This document shows, piece by piece, positions 16,408 to 25,393 of a stretch of 64,000 bases of DNA. The stretch spans positions 1,178,001-1,242,000 of the forward strand of contig LR782234.1 in NCBI GenBank assembly GCA_902825215.1, in the 5' to 3' direction. This stretch comes from Pseudomonas fluorescens (GTDB lineage Bacteria; Pseudomonadota; Gammaproteobacteria; Pseudomonadales; Pseudomonadaceae). Position 1 is the stretch's first letter. Every line of letters starts with the position of its first letter. The translations under genes and the position numbers were made by a program. The notes beneath the pieces are model-generated. The model was not told the DNA's origin. It saw only the letters and a program-made list of their open reading frames with translations, and searched no databases.

Positions 16408-16719
16408 TCAAAATGTTATTGTTTCTACGTTGCCAATGTGTGCTGTTAGTTTGTCAAGAAACTCCTTTTCGCTAGCGAAGTTGGTGTTGTCAATCAGGTT
16501 TAAAAACCAAGTCGAGTCTAAAGCTGTAAATATTTCAAGCCATTCTGGTTTTTTAGCTTTCGATTCGGGCATGTCGTTCGCTGCAAAGCCGTGGCCCTTG
16601 CCTTCGGATAAGTAAAAATAATTATCTACGAATGAATAACCTATAATCTTCGGCCAGTTTGAGCTGTGCGGAAGATTTGGCTCCATATCCTTTCTGGCAA
16701 TCACATAAAATGTTCTCAT
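16408..16719 (-). CDS. Immunity-like protein of a dead Rhs tip
   Basis: A 103-residue protein, intact, MRTFYVIARKDMEPNLPHSS...SEKEFLDKLTAHIGNVETITF. The N-terminal strand and the Trp-rich middle (PEWLEIFTALDSTWFLNLID) suggest a compact alpha/beta fold, but I recognise no family. Its start overlaps a toxin-tip reading frame, consistent with former translational coupling. The toxin upstream has two in-frame stops, so this gene would persist only for defence against kin that still carry the toxin, or by chance. Confidence 0.62.
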   Translation of the reverse strand: MRTFYVIARKDMEPNLPHSSNWPKIIGYSFVDNYFYLSEGKGHGFAANDMPESKAKKPEWLEIFTALDSTWFLNLIDNTNFASEKEFLDKLTAHIGNVETITF

Positions 16720-17045
16720 TTTCTTCCGGAAGTATATCTCTTTTGTCGAATGTTACTTTTTGTCCATCTAGGTGGAGTTGTTGTGCTCCATCGTCGCCAT
16801 ATTTTCCATATGCCTAAGCTAAGGGCTCTAGTTGGAATTTTTCAGTGTCACCCTTCCAGTACGGAACTCGTGCTCTCGGCTTACCGTCAGTGTAAAGCTG
16901 CAAGGTATCAAACACTGCCCTGATGCGCGCATCGTACTATGAACCAGGCCCGGTCTCGTCCGGCCCATGCTCAGGCCCTTTGACTTGAAAAGCATTTCGT
17001 GCCTCATTACCCGTTCCATGTTTTCGAAGCCGAAATAGGTTACCC
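16717..17045 (-). pseudogene. Stop-interrupted Rhs toxin tip
   Basis: One frame reads KHGTGNEARNAFQVKGPEHGPDETGPGS-stop-YDARIRAVFDTLQLYTDGKPRARV...EKFQLEPLA-stop-AYGKYGDDGAQQLHLDGQKVTFDKRDILPEE. The TAG codons lie at plus-strand 16937-16939 and 16814-16816. The rest is coding-like and ends at the immunity gene. No core precedes it. Between it and the active immunity gene (17046-17126) is a short non-coding stretch with two direct copies of GTCAGG but no hairpin of the island type. Confidence 0.65.
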
Positions 17046-17126
17046 CTGACTTTTCGTTTCTATTGCATCCTGACCCCATTTATCGTTCCATTTTGTCTGA
17101 ACGTTAGGTGAATTCCGCCGAAAAGG

Positions 17127-17597
17127 TTAGAGGCTCTCTATGTCAGTTGGACCGCCGTCATCAATAAGTTTTCTCATGCGACGATTGTAAAGTTCAAGGT
17201 CTTGAGCATTGTTGTTGGCTTCGATCGTGTTTCTGAGAAAGGTCATGGTATGTGAGATTTTCTGTTTCTCACTATCAGTCGCGTCGCGCACAAGATCAAA
17301 TCCATCTTTTGACATGAAAGCGTGTTTGTTTCTTAGGTAATAATAACAGCCAATATTTTCAAGCAAGTCATTGGCGTCGTTTTTTGTAAGTTCAACCGAA
17401 TTTAAATATTCGCTAAACGCATTTCTCAATATTTCTGTCGATTTTTCTAGCGGCTTTAAGTAACTGCATAATCCTTGCCAATTTATTATATGCAGCTGCG
17501 TTCCCCAGTCGGGGTCTCTTGTGAAATATTGGCCATTGCCTCTGAAATAGTCAGGAAATTCATTTTTTTTCAAAGCTATTTCAAAATTGGTTGTCAT
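17127..17597 (-). CDS. Immunity protein of the active Rhs effector
   Basis: 156 residues from the ATG at 17597, which overlaps the Rhs stop as ATGA. A TTG at 17612 is in frame, but the overlap and the paralogue support the ATG. The sequence MTTNFEIALKKNEFPDYFRGNGQYFTRDPDWGTQLHIINW opens the family. A mostly helical C-terminal half follows, with LLENIGCYYYLRNKHAFMSKDGFDLVRDATDSEK. A decayed paralogue lies at 15676-16143. The name of the family is unknown to me. Position and coupling make an immunity role likely. Confidence 0.8.
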   Translation of the reverse strand: MTTNFEIALKKNEFPDYFRGNGQYFTRDPDWGTQLHIINWQGLCSYLKPLEKSTEILRNAFSEYLNSVELTKNDANDLLENIGCYYYLRNKHAFMSKDGFDLVRDATDSEKQKISHTMTFLRNTIEANNNAQDLELYNRRMRKLIDDGGPTDIESL

Positions 17598-20500
17598 TGA
17601 AGTTGTTCCCAATCGTCAAATTGACTTAAAAGCTTGTTCATGTCGGCACCATGGTTGATTTTTTCAGAGCCAATAAGAGCGGCCTCTTTTGTGCCGCTCT
17701 TCGTCTCACCCCCAGGAACCCATTCTTTAGGATAAGCGCCTGCTTCATTTCCATTTGGTATTTCGTATTTAAATCGTGGATCGTCCGGTTTTATTTTGAC
17801 TAAATAAATTTTAGCTGATGATAGGTCGTTAGAGCCGAGATTTAGTTCTCGGTTTAGAATCTCCCAGTCTCCACCACTCGCTTTGAATTTCGCTACTACA
17901 CTATCCATTTCGGAAGGTAAGCCTACAAATTTTCTAGGAGGAAAGGTTGGATAAGAAGACCGCTCAATCCACTGATCAATAACAACAAATGAACCACCTT
18001 GCTGCCTAAAAGCTTCTTCGTGAAGGTTTACATATTGCTCCGGTAAATACTCGCGTGCACTCCCAGGGCGATTGCCTCGTTCTAAATTGATAACTTCATC
18101 ATACTCAGATTGAGTCATCGGAATTCGGTCAGGTTTTGTTGCGTTTGCGGTATTGCTTGGGGGTTTGCAATCTGCTCCAGGGCAGTTATCTAGCCCCAGA
18201 GGGTCCACCCAGCCAGTAGGGTTGGGTACATATTTATAGTTGTTTAGCCCACCCACTAACTTGATCGGATCTGGCGTCAGGTATCGCGCTGTGTTCGGAT
18301 TGTAGTAGCGGTGCCGGTTGTAATGTAACCCCGTCTCGGCATCGAAATATTGACCCTGGAAGCGCAGAGGGTTGTCGATTTCGGCGACGTCTAACGCTGC
18401 TAGATTGCCGTAGGCACGGTATTTCGCCGACCACATGATCTCGCCACTGAAGTCGGTGAGTTCTTGGGGCGTGCCGAGATGGTCGAGTTGGTAATAGAAC
18501 GGCGTGGCCTTCAGTGGGCCTTCGCCATCTAGCATTGCCAGCGGGCGGAAGCTGCCAGGCTCGTAGATGTAGGTGCGGTAGCGACTCTCAGCACTTTCGG
18601 CGATCAGGCGCTCGCCTTGCCAGAGGAATTCAGTCGTTTGCCCGTCAACGGTTTTTTCAATGCGACGGCCAAAAGCGTCGTATTTGTAGCTTGCGGTACT
18701 GCCTCCGGGTAGGCTGACGCCGATCAAACGGTGCTGGCAGTCGTAGTGGTATTCGGTGACCAGACGCTGGCCGGTTCCACGCCGTTCGCGGGTCAGGTTG
18801 CCATAGGCATCGTATTCGTAGTGGCGGTCGCCTTGCATAAGCAGGCGATTACCTTTGACGTTGGCAAGGTTTGCCGTTGGCAGATCGTTTTGACTGAGCA
18901 AGTTGCCGGCTGGGTCATGAGCGAAGGTTTCGGGTGTGGCCCCGCGAACACTGACCAGACGATCCAGTGGGTCGTAGTGGTAGCTGCGGTTTCCCTTGCG
19001 GCTGTCATCGATGCCGGCCAGATTGCCATTTGCATCGTAGGCGTAGCGGCGCTGGAACAGGTTGCGGTCTTGCTGACCCACGGTGTGCGCTTGAAGTCTG
19101 CCCTGTTCGTCGTATTGGTATTGGCTCAGCAGTACGCCTTGTTGGCGCTGCCGTTCGCGGCCAGCGTCGAATTGGTGCGTAGTCAGGCGCGCGCCATTGA
19201 GGTCGATACTGCTCAGCCGGCCGCCGGACAGGTGACGATAATCAAGCGTGCTGCCATCAGGGAGTCGGCAGTGACTCAATTGGCCGACGCTGTCGTACTC
19301 GTAACGCGTGGTGCCCCAGCCTTGGTGCTCAGTGATAAGGCGATCTTGTATGTCGTATTCATACGCGAGGGGCCAGTGGCCGTCGTCAACGTTTACCAAG
19401 CGACCCAAGGCATCGTAGCTGTAATGGATTTCCTCGCCATCAGCGAGGGTTTTGACCAGCAAGCGGCCAGCGGCATCGCGCTGATACTCGGTCACCAGCT
19501 CACTGCCGTCGTCACCGAACTCGGTTTTCTTCAACAGTTTGCCGTTGAGGTCGTACTCATACGCGGTGCGACGCCCGTCGAAGCCGATTTCCTGCTGGAT
19601 CAGGCCGTTGCTGTAGTAATCGAGATGGTAATGCTCACCGCGTTCGTTTTCGATTTCAGTGAGCAGAAGACGCGCATTATCGTAGCGATAGTGCAATTGG
19701 CTGCCGTCCGGATTGATTCGGCGGCTGACCAGATGGAGATTGTCGGCGTACTCATAGCGGGTGACGCGCCCCAGTTCGTCGCGTTCTGCAGTGACGCGGC
19801 CGTATGGGTTGTAGGTGAAGGCACGGGTAGCGCCGCCGGGCAGAGTGATTTGTGCCAGCCGATTGGCGGCATCCCACTGATAATGAGTAATCGCTCCGGT
19901 TTCAGTCTGACGTGTGATCTGTCGGCCGAGCGCATCGTAACGGTACTTACGCTGGCCGCCGTCCGGCAGACGCTCATCCAGCAATTGGCCGAGATTGTTC
20001 CACCCCAGTTGGTGACGGCTACCGTCAGGATGGCGGATCTCTAGCAGGCGTCCTTGGTGATCATAGGTGTAATGCGTCGAGTTGCCGTCCGGGTCGACTT
20101 GTTCAGTGATGTCACCCTGGTCGTTACGCCAGTAGACCCATTTGGCGGTACCGCGATTCACCACACGGACAAAGCCCTTGTAGTACTCGTAAGTAGTCGG
20201 CGCATCTTCTGGCGGTATCACCGCGATCAAACGGCCGGCCTCGTTGTACTGATATTCCGTGACCGCCCCCATCGGGTCTTTCTCGGCGATCAGTCGGCCT
20301 TTGTCGTCATAGGCTTTTAAGTGCTCGGCACCATCCGGATCAACCTTGGCGACGAGCCGCGCCTTGTCATCGTGGGTATAGACTTCTTCACTGCCATCGG
20401 CGTTGGTAACGGTGACGCTGCCTTTGTCATCCCACGCATAGTGCGCATCCATCTGAGAGAAACTGGCCCAGTGATGGATGCAACGCGCGGACTTGCCTTC

Positions 20501-22624
20501 CTTTTCCCACTCCCAGTAGAAGCTCGCGCCACCTGCAAGTTGCCGCTCGAGAATGACGTTCTGTTCGTTGTAGGTGTAACGCTCAGACTCACCGGCAGCG
20601 TTCGTCGCGTTGGTCAGGCGCTGCTGAGCATCGTACGTGTAAGTGACCAGGGTCTGCACGGTGCTCCACGCATCTTCCAGTGTGTCCGCCGGGACAAATT
20701 GCTGATAGTCGATAGCGATGATGTGTTTGCGGTCATACCGGACCAGAAGTGCTCGACCGGCCCCGTTGTCCACACGCTTGATGCGACCATGGATATCTCG
20801 GGTGATATGCACACGGTTGTCGTAATTATCGCTGATGGCAATCAGCGTCGCGCCTTTGCTGTTGAAGCGGAAGTGATAGAACTGCTTACGTTCACCTGCC
20901 TGTGTGAGTACGAGCTCGGAAGGATCACCGCCAATGAAGATGGCCGCTTCCGAAAGGCTATTGGTGATTGCCGGACGCTGTTCGCTCGGCAACGGAAACG
21001 TCGTGACACGGTTTTCGTGGTCAGTCCAAACGACTTCATCGCCATTGATGTCCACTCGCTGGGCGAGGGCGTGACTCCAACCATAACCGAGGCCGCAGTC
21101 GATTTCCGCCGCACTGGTGCGATAGAGACGTGTCCATGTAAAGGGCAGCAAACCGCCGAGTTCACCGTCGGTAATCGTCAACAGCTCTTCACCCGTCACC
21201 ATCGAAACCGGGCAGCCATTGGTGCAGGTTTTCTTGGCGCAGGTGGCGCTTTTGTCGTCGGGCGTCTTGGATTGATCGGGAGCGTCGTCGACCTTTTCCT
21301 TGGGCTGGAGCGAGGTTTGATTCTGTTTTTTGTCTCGTGGAAACGAAGAGGCGTCTTTGACTTCCTGTTTTGGAGTATCTGTAGTTTTCGGCAGCTGGCT
21401 TTTGGGCGGCAGCCCCGCTACATGACTTTTGGGTTCAGCGTTACGCGAGCCAGCTTTTGGCGCCTCGGTGGTAGCTTCATCGATTTTCAGCACTGCGGTT
21501 TTGGCAGGCTTCATCGGCACATTCTTGGCGCTGGCGATGATTGGTTTCGACGCTTGCGCATGGGCGGGCAAGGCGTGTTTGCTACTGAGTGTCATCAGGG
21601 TAGATGCAAGATCGTCCAGATACTTAATCGCTTCGCCCGATTTGACCGTGGTAATGACTTTTGTCCCGGCTCTTACAGCAAGTCCAGCGCCACCTGTCAG
21701 GCAGATACCCAGTAGTATGTTGATCAGAAACTCCGAAGCGATCGCCGTCATGACGTCGACGATGACCTGCGGCGGGAGCATGCCGACCCAAGCCACAATC
21801 GCCGAGACATAGATGAACATCAGCGGTTCGTCGCTGAGGATCAGCAACCCTGAAGCAATGGACTCTTTCGAAGCAGCGTATAGCTTGTCGATTTCGACGT
21901 CCGACAAATATTCTTTGAGTTTTGCGTAGTTTTTTTGAGGGTGAGCGAGCAGGTCGAACAGGCTTTTGATGTCATCCCACAGACGGAGTAGAGCTTGCTC
22001 AAAACCGTCCAGCGCTCGTTTGAGCAGAATGACCGAGCGCCCCGCACGATCTGCGGCCGAGTAGCTCGCCCACTGCGGCTGAAACTTGCTCGACCATTCG
22101 CTTTGCAGCCAGCCTTCAAGCTTGCCGATAACGCCTTGATAGGAGTCATAGAGTGCTTTGACGTCACTCTGGGATACGTTGGGGAAGAACGTGATGCGAT
22201 AGGTCTGGCCCTTTTTGGCCCCATCGATCACTTTGATGCCGCTTGGGCCGATCATGGTTTCGATGACCGGACCGGTAACGTCGTCGTAAAAGGTGCCTTT
22301 GGTGACTGGCTCCAGTTTCACTGGAGTATTTCCGATAGGTACAAATCGCGCTGACTCAAACATGTGGATCAGCGTGAAATCACCCACCAGTGGGCAGGTC
22401 GCGTATGTTTCCACGGCACCCGTTTTGGTCTTGCGTTCCGTCACGCTGACTTCATTGCCGACCTTGAAGGTCTGGTCGACGTCCAGCGCCCAGCCAGTCC
22501 AGAAACCGTCTGCCCACTCCTTGTAATCACTCAGGCAATTTTTGAAGTCTTTTAGTATCAGATTCACGTCAGGCGCTTTGGCGTCCAGCACACGCAGGAC
22601 CAGGGTACCAATCGGGGTATTCAT
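17594..22624 (-). CDS. Full-length Rhs-repeat effector with C-terminal toxin tip
   Basis: 1676 residues. Residues 1-260 form an unfamiliar N-terminal domain, with two hydrophobic segments near 266-288 and 296-318. A Lys/Pro-rich linker spans about 355-460. A CPVSMVTGEELL block at 471 opens the DUF6531/Rhs region, and YD repeats continue to PNPTGWVDPLGL, ending at residue 1478. In characterised Rhs proteins the shell encloses the toxin and is self-cleaved after this motif. The unique tip is 198 residues (coding 17594-18190), AT-richer than the core, with SSAKIYLVKIKPDDPRFKYEIP and GNEAGAYPKEWVPGGE as its best motifs. No PAAR domain is seen. It overlaps the DUF4123 gene by ATGA and is presumably loaded on the VgrG by that adaptor. 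Confidence 0.95.
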   Translation of the reverse strand: MNTPIGTLVLRVLDAKAPDVNLILKDFKNCLSDYKEWADGFWTGWALDVDQTFKVGNEVSVTERKTKTGAVETYATCPLVGDFTLIHMFESARFVPIGNTPVKLEPVTKGTFYDDVTGPVIETMIGPSGIKVIDGAKKGQTYRITFFPNVSQSDVKALYDSYQGVIGKLEGWLQSEWSSKFQPQWASYSAADRAGRSVILLKRALDGFEQALLRLWDDIKSLFDLLAHPQKNYAKLKEYLSDVEIDKLYAASKESIASGLLILSDEPLMFIYVSAIVAWVGMLPPQVIVDVMTAIASEFLINILLGICLTGGAGLAVRAGTKVITTVKSGEAIKYLDDLASTLMTLSSKHALPAHAQASKPIIASAKNVPMKPAKTAVLKIDEATTEAPKAGSRNAEPKSHVAGLPPKSQLPKTTDTPKQEVKDASSFPRDKKQNQTSLQPKEKVDDAPDQSKTPDDKSATCAKKTCTNGCPVSMVTGEELLTITDGELGGLLPFTWTRLYRTSAAEIDCGLGYGWSHALAQRVDINGDEVVWTDHENRVTTFPLPSEQRPAITNSLSEAAIFIGGDPSELVLTQAGERKQFYHFRFNSKGATLIAISDNYDNRVHITRDIHGRIKRVDNGAGRALLVRYDRKHIIAIDYQQFVPADTLEDAWSTVQTLVTYTYDAQQRLTNATNAAGESERYTYNEQNVILERQLAGGASFYWEWEKEGKSARCIHHWASFSQMDAHYAWDDKGSVTVTNADGSEEVYTHDDKARLVAKVDPDGAEHLKAYDDKGRLIAEKDPMGAVTEYQYNEAGRLIAVIPPEDAPTTYEYYKGFVRVVNRGTAKWVYWRNDQGDITEQVDPDGNSTHYTYDHQGRLLEIRHPDGSRHQLGWNNLGQLLDERLPDGGQRKYRYDALGRQITRQTETGAITHYQWDAANRLAQITLPGGATRAFTYNPYGRVTAERDELGRVTRYEYADNLHLVSRRINPDGSQLHYRYDNARLLLTEIENERGEHYHLDYYSNGLIQQEIGFDGRRTAYEYDLNGKLLKKTEFGDDGSELVTEYQRDAAGRLLVKTLADGEEIHYSYDALGRLVNVDDGHWPLAYEYDIQDRLITEHQGWGTTRYEYDSVGQLSHCRLPDGSTLDYRHLSGGRLSSIDLNGARLTTHQFDAGRERQRQQGVLLSQYQYDEQGRLQAHTVGQQDRNLFQRRYAYDANGNLAGIDDSRKGNRSYHYDPLDRLVSVRGATPETFAHDPAGNLLSQNDLPTANLANVKGNRLLMQGDRHYEYDAYGNLTRERRGTGQRLVTEYHYDCQHRLIGVSLPGGSTASYKYDAFGRRIEKTVDGQTTEFLWQGERLIAESAESRYRTYIYEPGSFRPLAMLDGEGPLKATPFYYQLDHLGTPQELTDFSGEIMWSAKYRAYGNLAALDVAEIDNPLRFQGQYFDAETGLHYNRHRYYNPNTARYLTPDPIKLVGGLNNYKYVPNPTGWVDPLGLDNCPGADCKPPSNTANATKPDRIPMTQSEYDEVINLERGNRPGSAREYLPEQYVNLHEEAFRQQGGSFVVIDQWIERSSYPTFPPRKFVGLPSEMDSVVAKFKASGGDWEILNRELNLGSNDLSSAKIYLVKIKPDDPRFKYEIPNGNEAGAYPKEWVPGGETKSGTKEAALIGSEKINHGADMNKLLSQFDDWEQLQ

Positions 22625-23367
22625 GACGTGACTTCCTTTGTCAGCTGTGCGGTGAGACGTTCTGCCATATCTTCTGTGTTTGGGTTCTGGCGCACGAAGC
22701 GCTCAACCTTTCTGCGCAAGTTGGCTTCGGGGAATTCGAAGTACAACTCAGGGCAGTTTTCTGATAACCACTGCATCAGGTTCTCGACGACGGTGGTGTG
22801 ATCTTTTTTAGCGAGGGAATCCATTAGCGTTTGGGGAATTTCCCACCAAGGCCACTCTTTTGCGGGAGGTACCGCTCTTCTGCCGACTTCGAGAGGCTGT
22901 CCGTTAATAAGATAGCGTTGGAACACGGGCAGCAATTCACCTGCCGTAGCACCTAACCCCTCGATGATCGGATGGAAATGCCGACCATCCCAGAATCTGA
23001 AAAACACTTCAGTAGCGTCGGGCATTTTTACTTGAGTCAGGCTGCGCAAATGCTCCAGCACCGTTTCCGGCGCGCTGATGGATACCGCCAGCCAACCCCA
23101 ATCCATTGCGTCGGTTTCAGTAATCCATTGCAGAAAACTGGCATTGGGACTGATCTCGGCGAGATACGGCATTACGGGAAGCCAATCGGCGTAAGGTGTT
23201 CCACTCCAGATAGGCAGTAGTTGTGGTGCGACATCCTGTTGATAGAAGGGCTTGAGCGGTTCGGAATCACTCGCCGCACTGATGATCAGATACAGGCGCT
23301 CGCCACTCTGCAACGGCTGTTGCGCCAGCCAGTCCTTGGGTGTGATTCGATCAGATGGCACAGGCAC
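22621..23367 (-). CDS. DUF4123 type VI effector adaptor/chaperone
   Basis: 248 residues from a GTG at 23367 that lies inside the vgrG 3' end (17-bp overlap). Family blocks include GERLYLIISAASDSEPLKPFYQQ at the start, WGWLAVS near 92 and FRFWDGRHFHPIIEGLG near 124. DUF4123 proteins (Tap/TEC) load a specific effector onto the VgrG tip before firing. The position between vgrG and rhs, overlapping both, is the classic arrangement. The gene is intact. Confidence 0.9.
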   Translation of the reverse strand: MPVPSDRITPKDWLAQQPLQSGERLYLIISAASDSEPLKPFYQQDVAPQLLPIWSGTPYADWLPVMPYLAEISPNASFLQWITETDAMDWGWLAVSISAPETVLEHLRSLTQVKMPDATEVFFRFWDGRHFHPIIEGLGATAGELLPVFQRYLINGQPLEVGRRAVPPAKEWPWWEIPQTLMDSLAKKDHTTVVENLMQWLSENCPELYFEFPEANLRRKVERFVRQNPNTEDMAERLTAQLTKEVTS

Positions 23368-25393
23368 CTGCCTTGCATTTTTCGCATTCTTCGCAGAACG
23401 GCGCGTTACGTTTGAGGGTGTTGATCTGCGCCGGGGTCAGGACCTGGCCGGCCCTGTCAGCGTCGGCTTGTTTCAGAATCCCCGGCATCAACGGCGCAGC
23501 ACCAGTGCCGCTGCCCGGGTTACCACCGGAGTTCATGTTGATCACCGGGCCGCTCATCGTTACGCCGCCGGCGTCGATCTTGATGAAGCTGCCGCCGCCG
23601 ACCAGGGTCAGTTCGGCGCCGGCTTCCATCACCACTTTCATGCCACTGCTGAGGTGGATTTCCTGGCCGGCGTCGATGAACTGGCCGGTGCCGATCTTGA
23701 TGTGCTGGTTCACGCCGACGGTGAGGTGGTCGTTGGCGCGGGTTTCGACTTTGCGGTCGGCGTAAACGGTGTGGTGTTCTTCGGCTTTGAATTCGCTGTA
23801 GCTGTTTTGCTCGACGGTGTCGTGGCGTTCGTTGCCGACGCGGATTTTCTGGTCGTGCTCGATGTTCTCGTCCCAGTCGCGCTGGGCGTGCAGGTAGATC
23901 TGTTCCTGACCTTTTTTGTCTTCGATGCGCAGTTCGTTGTAGCCGCCACCGCCCATTGAGCTGAGGGTTTTGAAGGTGCTGCGGGTCTTGTTCGCCGGCA
24001 GGGCGTACGGGACGGTGTTTTCCTTGTGGTACAGGCAGCCGCTGATCAGCGGTTGATCGGGGTCGCCTTCAAGGAAGGTCACCAGCACTTCCATGCCGAT
24101 GCGCGGGATGGCGATGCCGCCGTACTGGGCGCCGGCCCAGGCGCTGGAGACGCGCAGCCAGCAGCTGGTCTTGTCGTCGGCCTGGCCTTCGCGGTCCCAG
24201 TGGAACTGGACTTTGACGCGGCCGTATTCGTCGCAGTGGATTTCTTCGCCTTTCGGGCCGGTGACCACGGCGCTCTGGCTACCAAGGATGCGCGGTTTCG
24301 GGTGGCGCAGCGGTGGGCGATTGGGCACGTCCCACGGCGTGGCCTGAAAGCGGTTGCGATAGCCCTGATGGAAATCGTCTTTCAGCGCGGTGGTGTCGCT
24401 GGTCACCGACTCTTCGAGCACTTGCGGCTGTTTGCCTTCGTGCAGGACTTCGGTGAGCAGCCACAGGTCGTTCCACTTGGCTTTTGGATGTTCGGTGAGG
24501 GCGAGGAAGTGGCCGCTGACCAGCAGTGGCTGATCGCTCTTGCCTTCGGCGAGCTGGAAGTCGCTGCGGTGGCGTTCGAGGGCGCGTTTGGCCAGGTGTT
24601 TGCCGCGCTCGCGGTCGATGAAACGGCCCGGGTAGTCATAGTCTTCGAGGTCGGGCAGGGCGTCGCCACGGTTTTCGCTTTCCAGGGTGAGGCGCGGTTT
24701 TTCGAAGTCGTAATCGCGGCGCGTGGTGCGGCTGGTGCGGGTTTCCAGACGCAGGTCGAAACGCTTGATCACCGGGTTGCTGGCGACCATGCCGGAGTCT
24801 TGCTGATAGGGTACAGGCGCGAGTTTCGGGAACACCGTCTGGTCATCGCCGAATACAAGTTTGTGCGCGGTGGCGCTGTGCTGGAAGTGGTAGTGAATAC
24901 CTTCTTCTTCGCACAGGCGCTGGATGAAATGCAGGTCCGATTCGTCGTATTGCACGCAGTAGATGCGCTCGGGATAGATCGAGCCGGTCTTGAATTCGTA
25001 AGCGTTGCTTTGGATGCCGTGCTCTTCGAGGACCATGCCGATGATTTTCGGCACGCTGAGGTTCTGGAATATGCGCTGGTTGATGCGGTGCGCGAGGTAG
25101 GACAGTTGCGGGCGCAAAGTCACCGAATATCGGGTCAGGCGCTTGCCGGAATCGCCTTGCGCGGCGCGGTAGATCTGGCCATGGATGCCGCTGCCGTCGG
25201 GCGACAGCTGCAGAAAGGCCGGTTTGTGCAGCAGGGTTTCGAGGTCCAGCGACGGCTGCTCACTGACCAGCTCCACCTCGAAGACAAAAGGCTGGCTGAT
25301 GGCTTCCCGACCGGTGAGGGTAAACACCTGGAAATCAGCGGAAAGACCTTCGATGGTCAGGGCAAAGTGGGTTTCATTGGCCGGCGCGAACAT
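23351..25393 (-). CDS. vgrG: Type VI secretion tip protein VgrG
   Basis: 680 residues from the ATG at 25393, preceded by AGGAACAAGGG. An in-frame ATG at 25450 would add 19 atypical residues. The gp27/gp5-like order is complete: HFALTIEGL start, PFVFEVELVSEQ, IYCVQYDESDLHFIQRLCEEEGIHY near 165, the OB-fold block EYGRVKVQFHWDREG near 425, RVSSAWAGAQYG, and the beta-helix needle. The extreme C-terminus is cysteine-rich (FCEECEKCKAGACAI), which is probably where the DUF4123/Rhs module docks; that last point is inference. Confidence 0.95.
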   Translation of the reverse strand: MFAPANETHFALTIEGLSADFQVFTLTGREAISQPFVFEVELVSEQPSLDLETLLHKPAFLQLSPDGSGIHGQIYRAAQGDSGKRLTRYSVTLRPQLSYLAHRINQRIFQNLSVPKIIGMVLEEHGIQSNAYEFKTGSIYPERIYCVQYDESDLHFIQRLCEEEGIHYHFQHSATAHKLVFGDDQTVFPKLAPVPYQQDSGMVASNPVIKRFDLRLETRTSRTTRRDYDFEKPRLTLESENRGDALPDLEDYDYPGRFIDRERGKHLAKRALERHRSDFQLAEGKSDQPLLVSGHFLALTEHPKAKWNDLWLLTEVLHEGKQPQVLEESVTSDTTALKDDFHQGYRNRFQATPWDVPNRPPLRHPKPRILGSQSAVVTGPKGEEIHCDEYGRVKVQFHWDREGQADDKTSCWLRVSSAWAGAQYGGIAIPRIGMEVLVTFLEGDPDQPLISGCLYHKENTVPYALPANKTRSTFKTLSSMGGGGYNELRIEDKKGQEQIYLHAQRDWDENIEHDQKIRVGNERHDTVEQNSYSEFKAEEHHTVYADRKVETRANDHLTVGVNQHIKIGTGQFIDAGQEIHLSSGMKVVMEAGAELTLVGGGSFIKIDAGGVTMSGPVINMNSGGNPGSGTGAAPLMPGILKQADADRAGQVLTPAQINTLKRNAPFCEECEKCKAGACAI

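Noticed and set aside
10183..17597. Whole island as an assembly duplication artefact
   Set aside because: The core copies differ by many substitutions and each tip is unique, so mis-assembly does not explain the series.
18731..20044. A 437-codon plus-strand ORF inside the Rhs gene
   Set aside because: It is antisense to the YD-repeat core; the Val/Ala-rich periodic composition is the mirror of Tyr/Asp repeats. No start signals or homology are visible.
20321..21715. A 464-codon plus-strand ORF inside the Rhs gene
   Set aside because: Antisense shadow of the Rhs linker and N-terminal part; no ribosome-binding site or recognisable domain.
17594..22624. Regularly repeated motifs that could look like a CRISPR array
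   Set aside because: They are degenerate YD-repeat codons within one open frame, with no constant repeat/spacer lengths.
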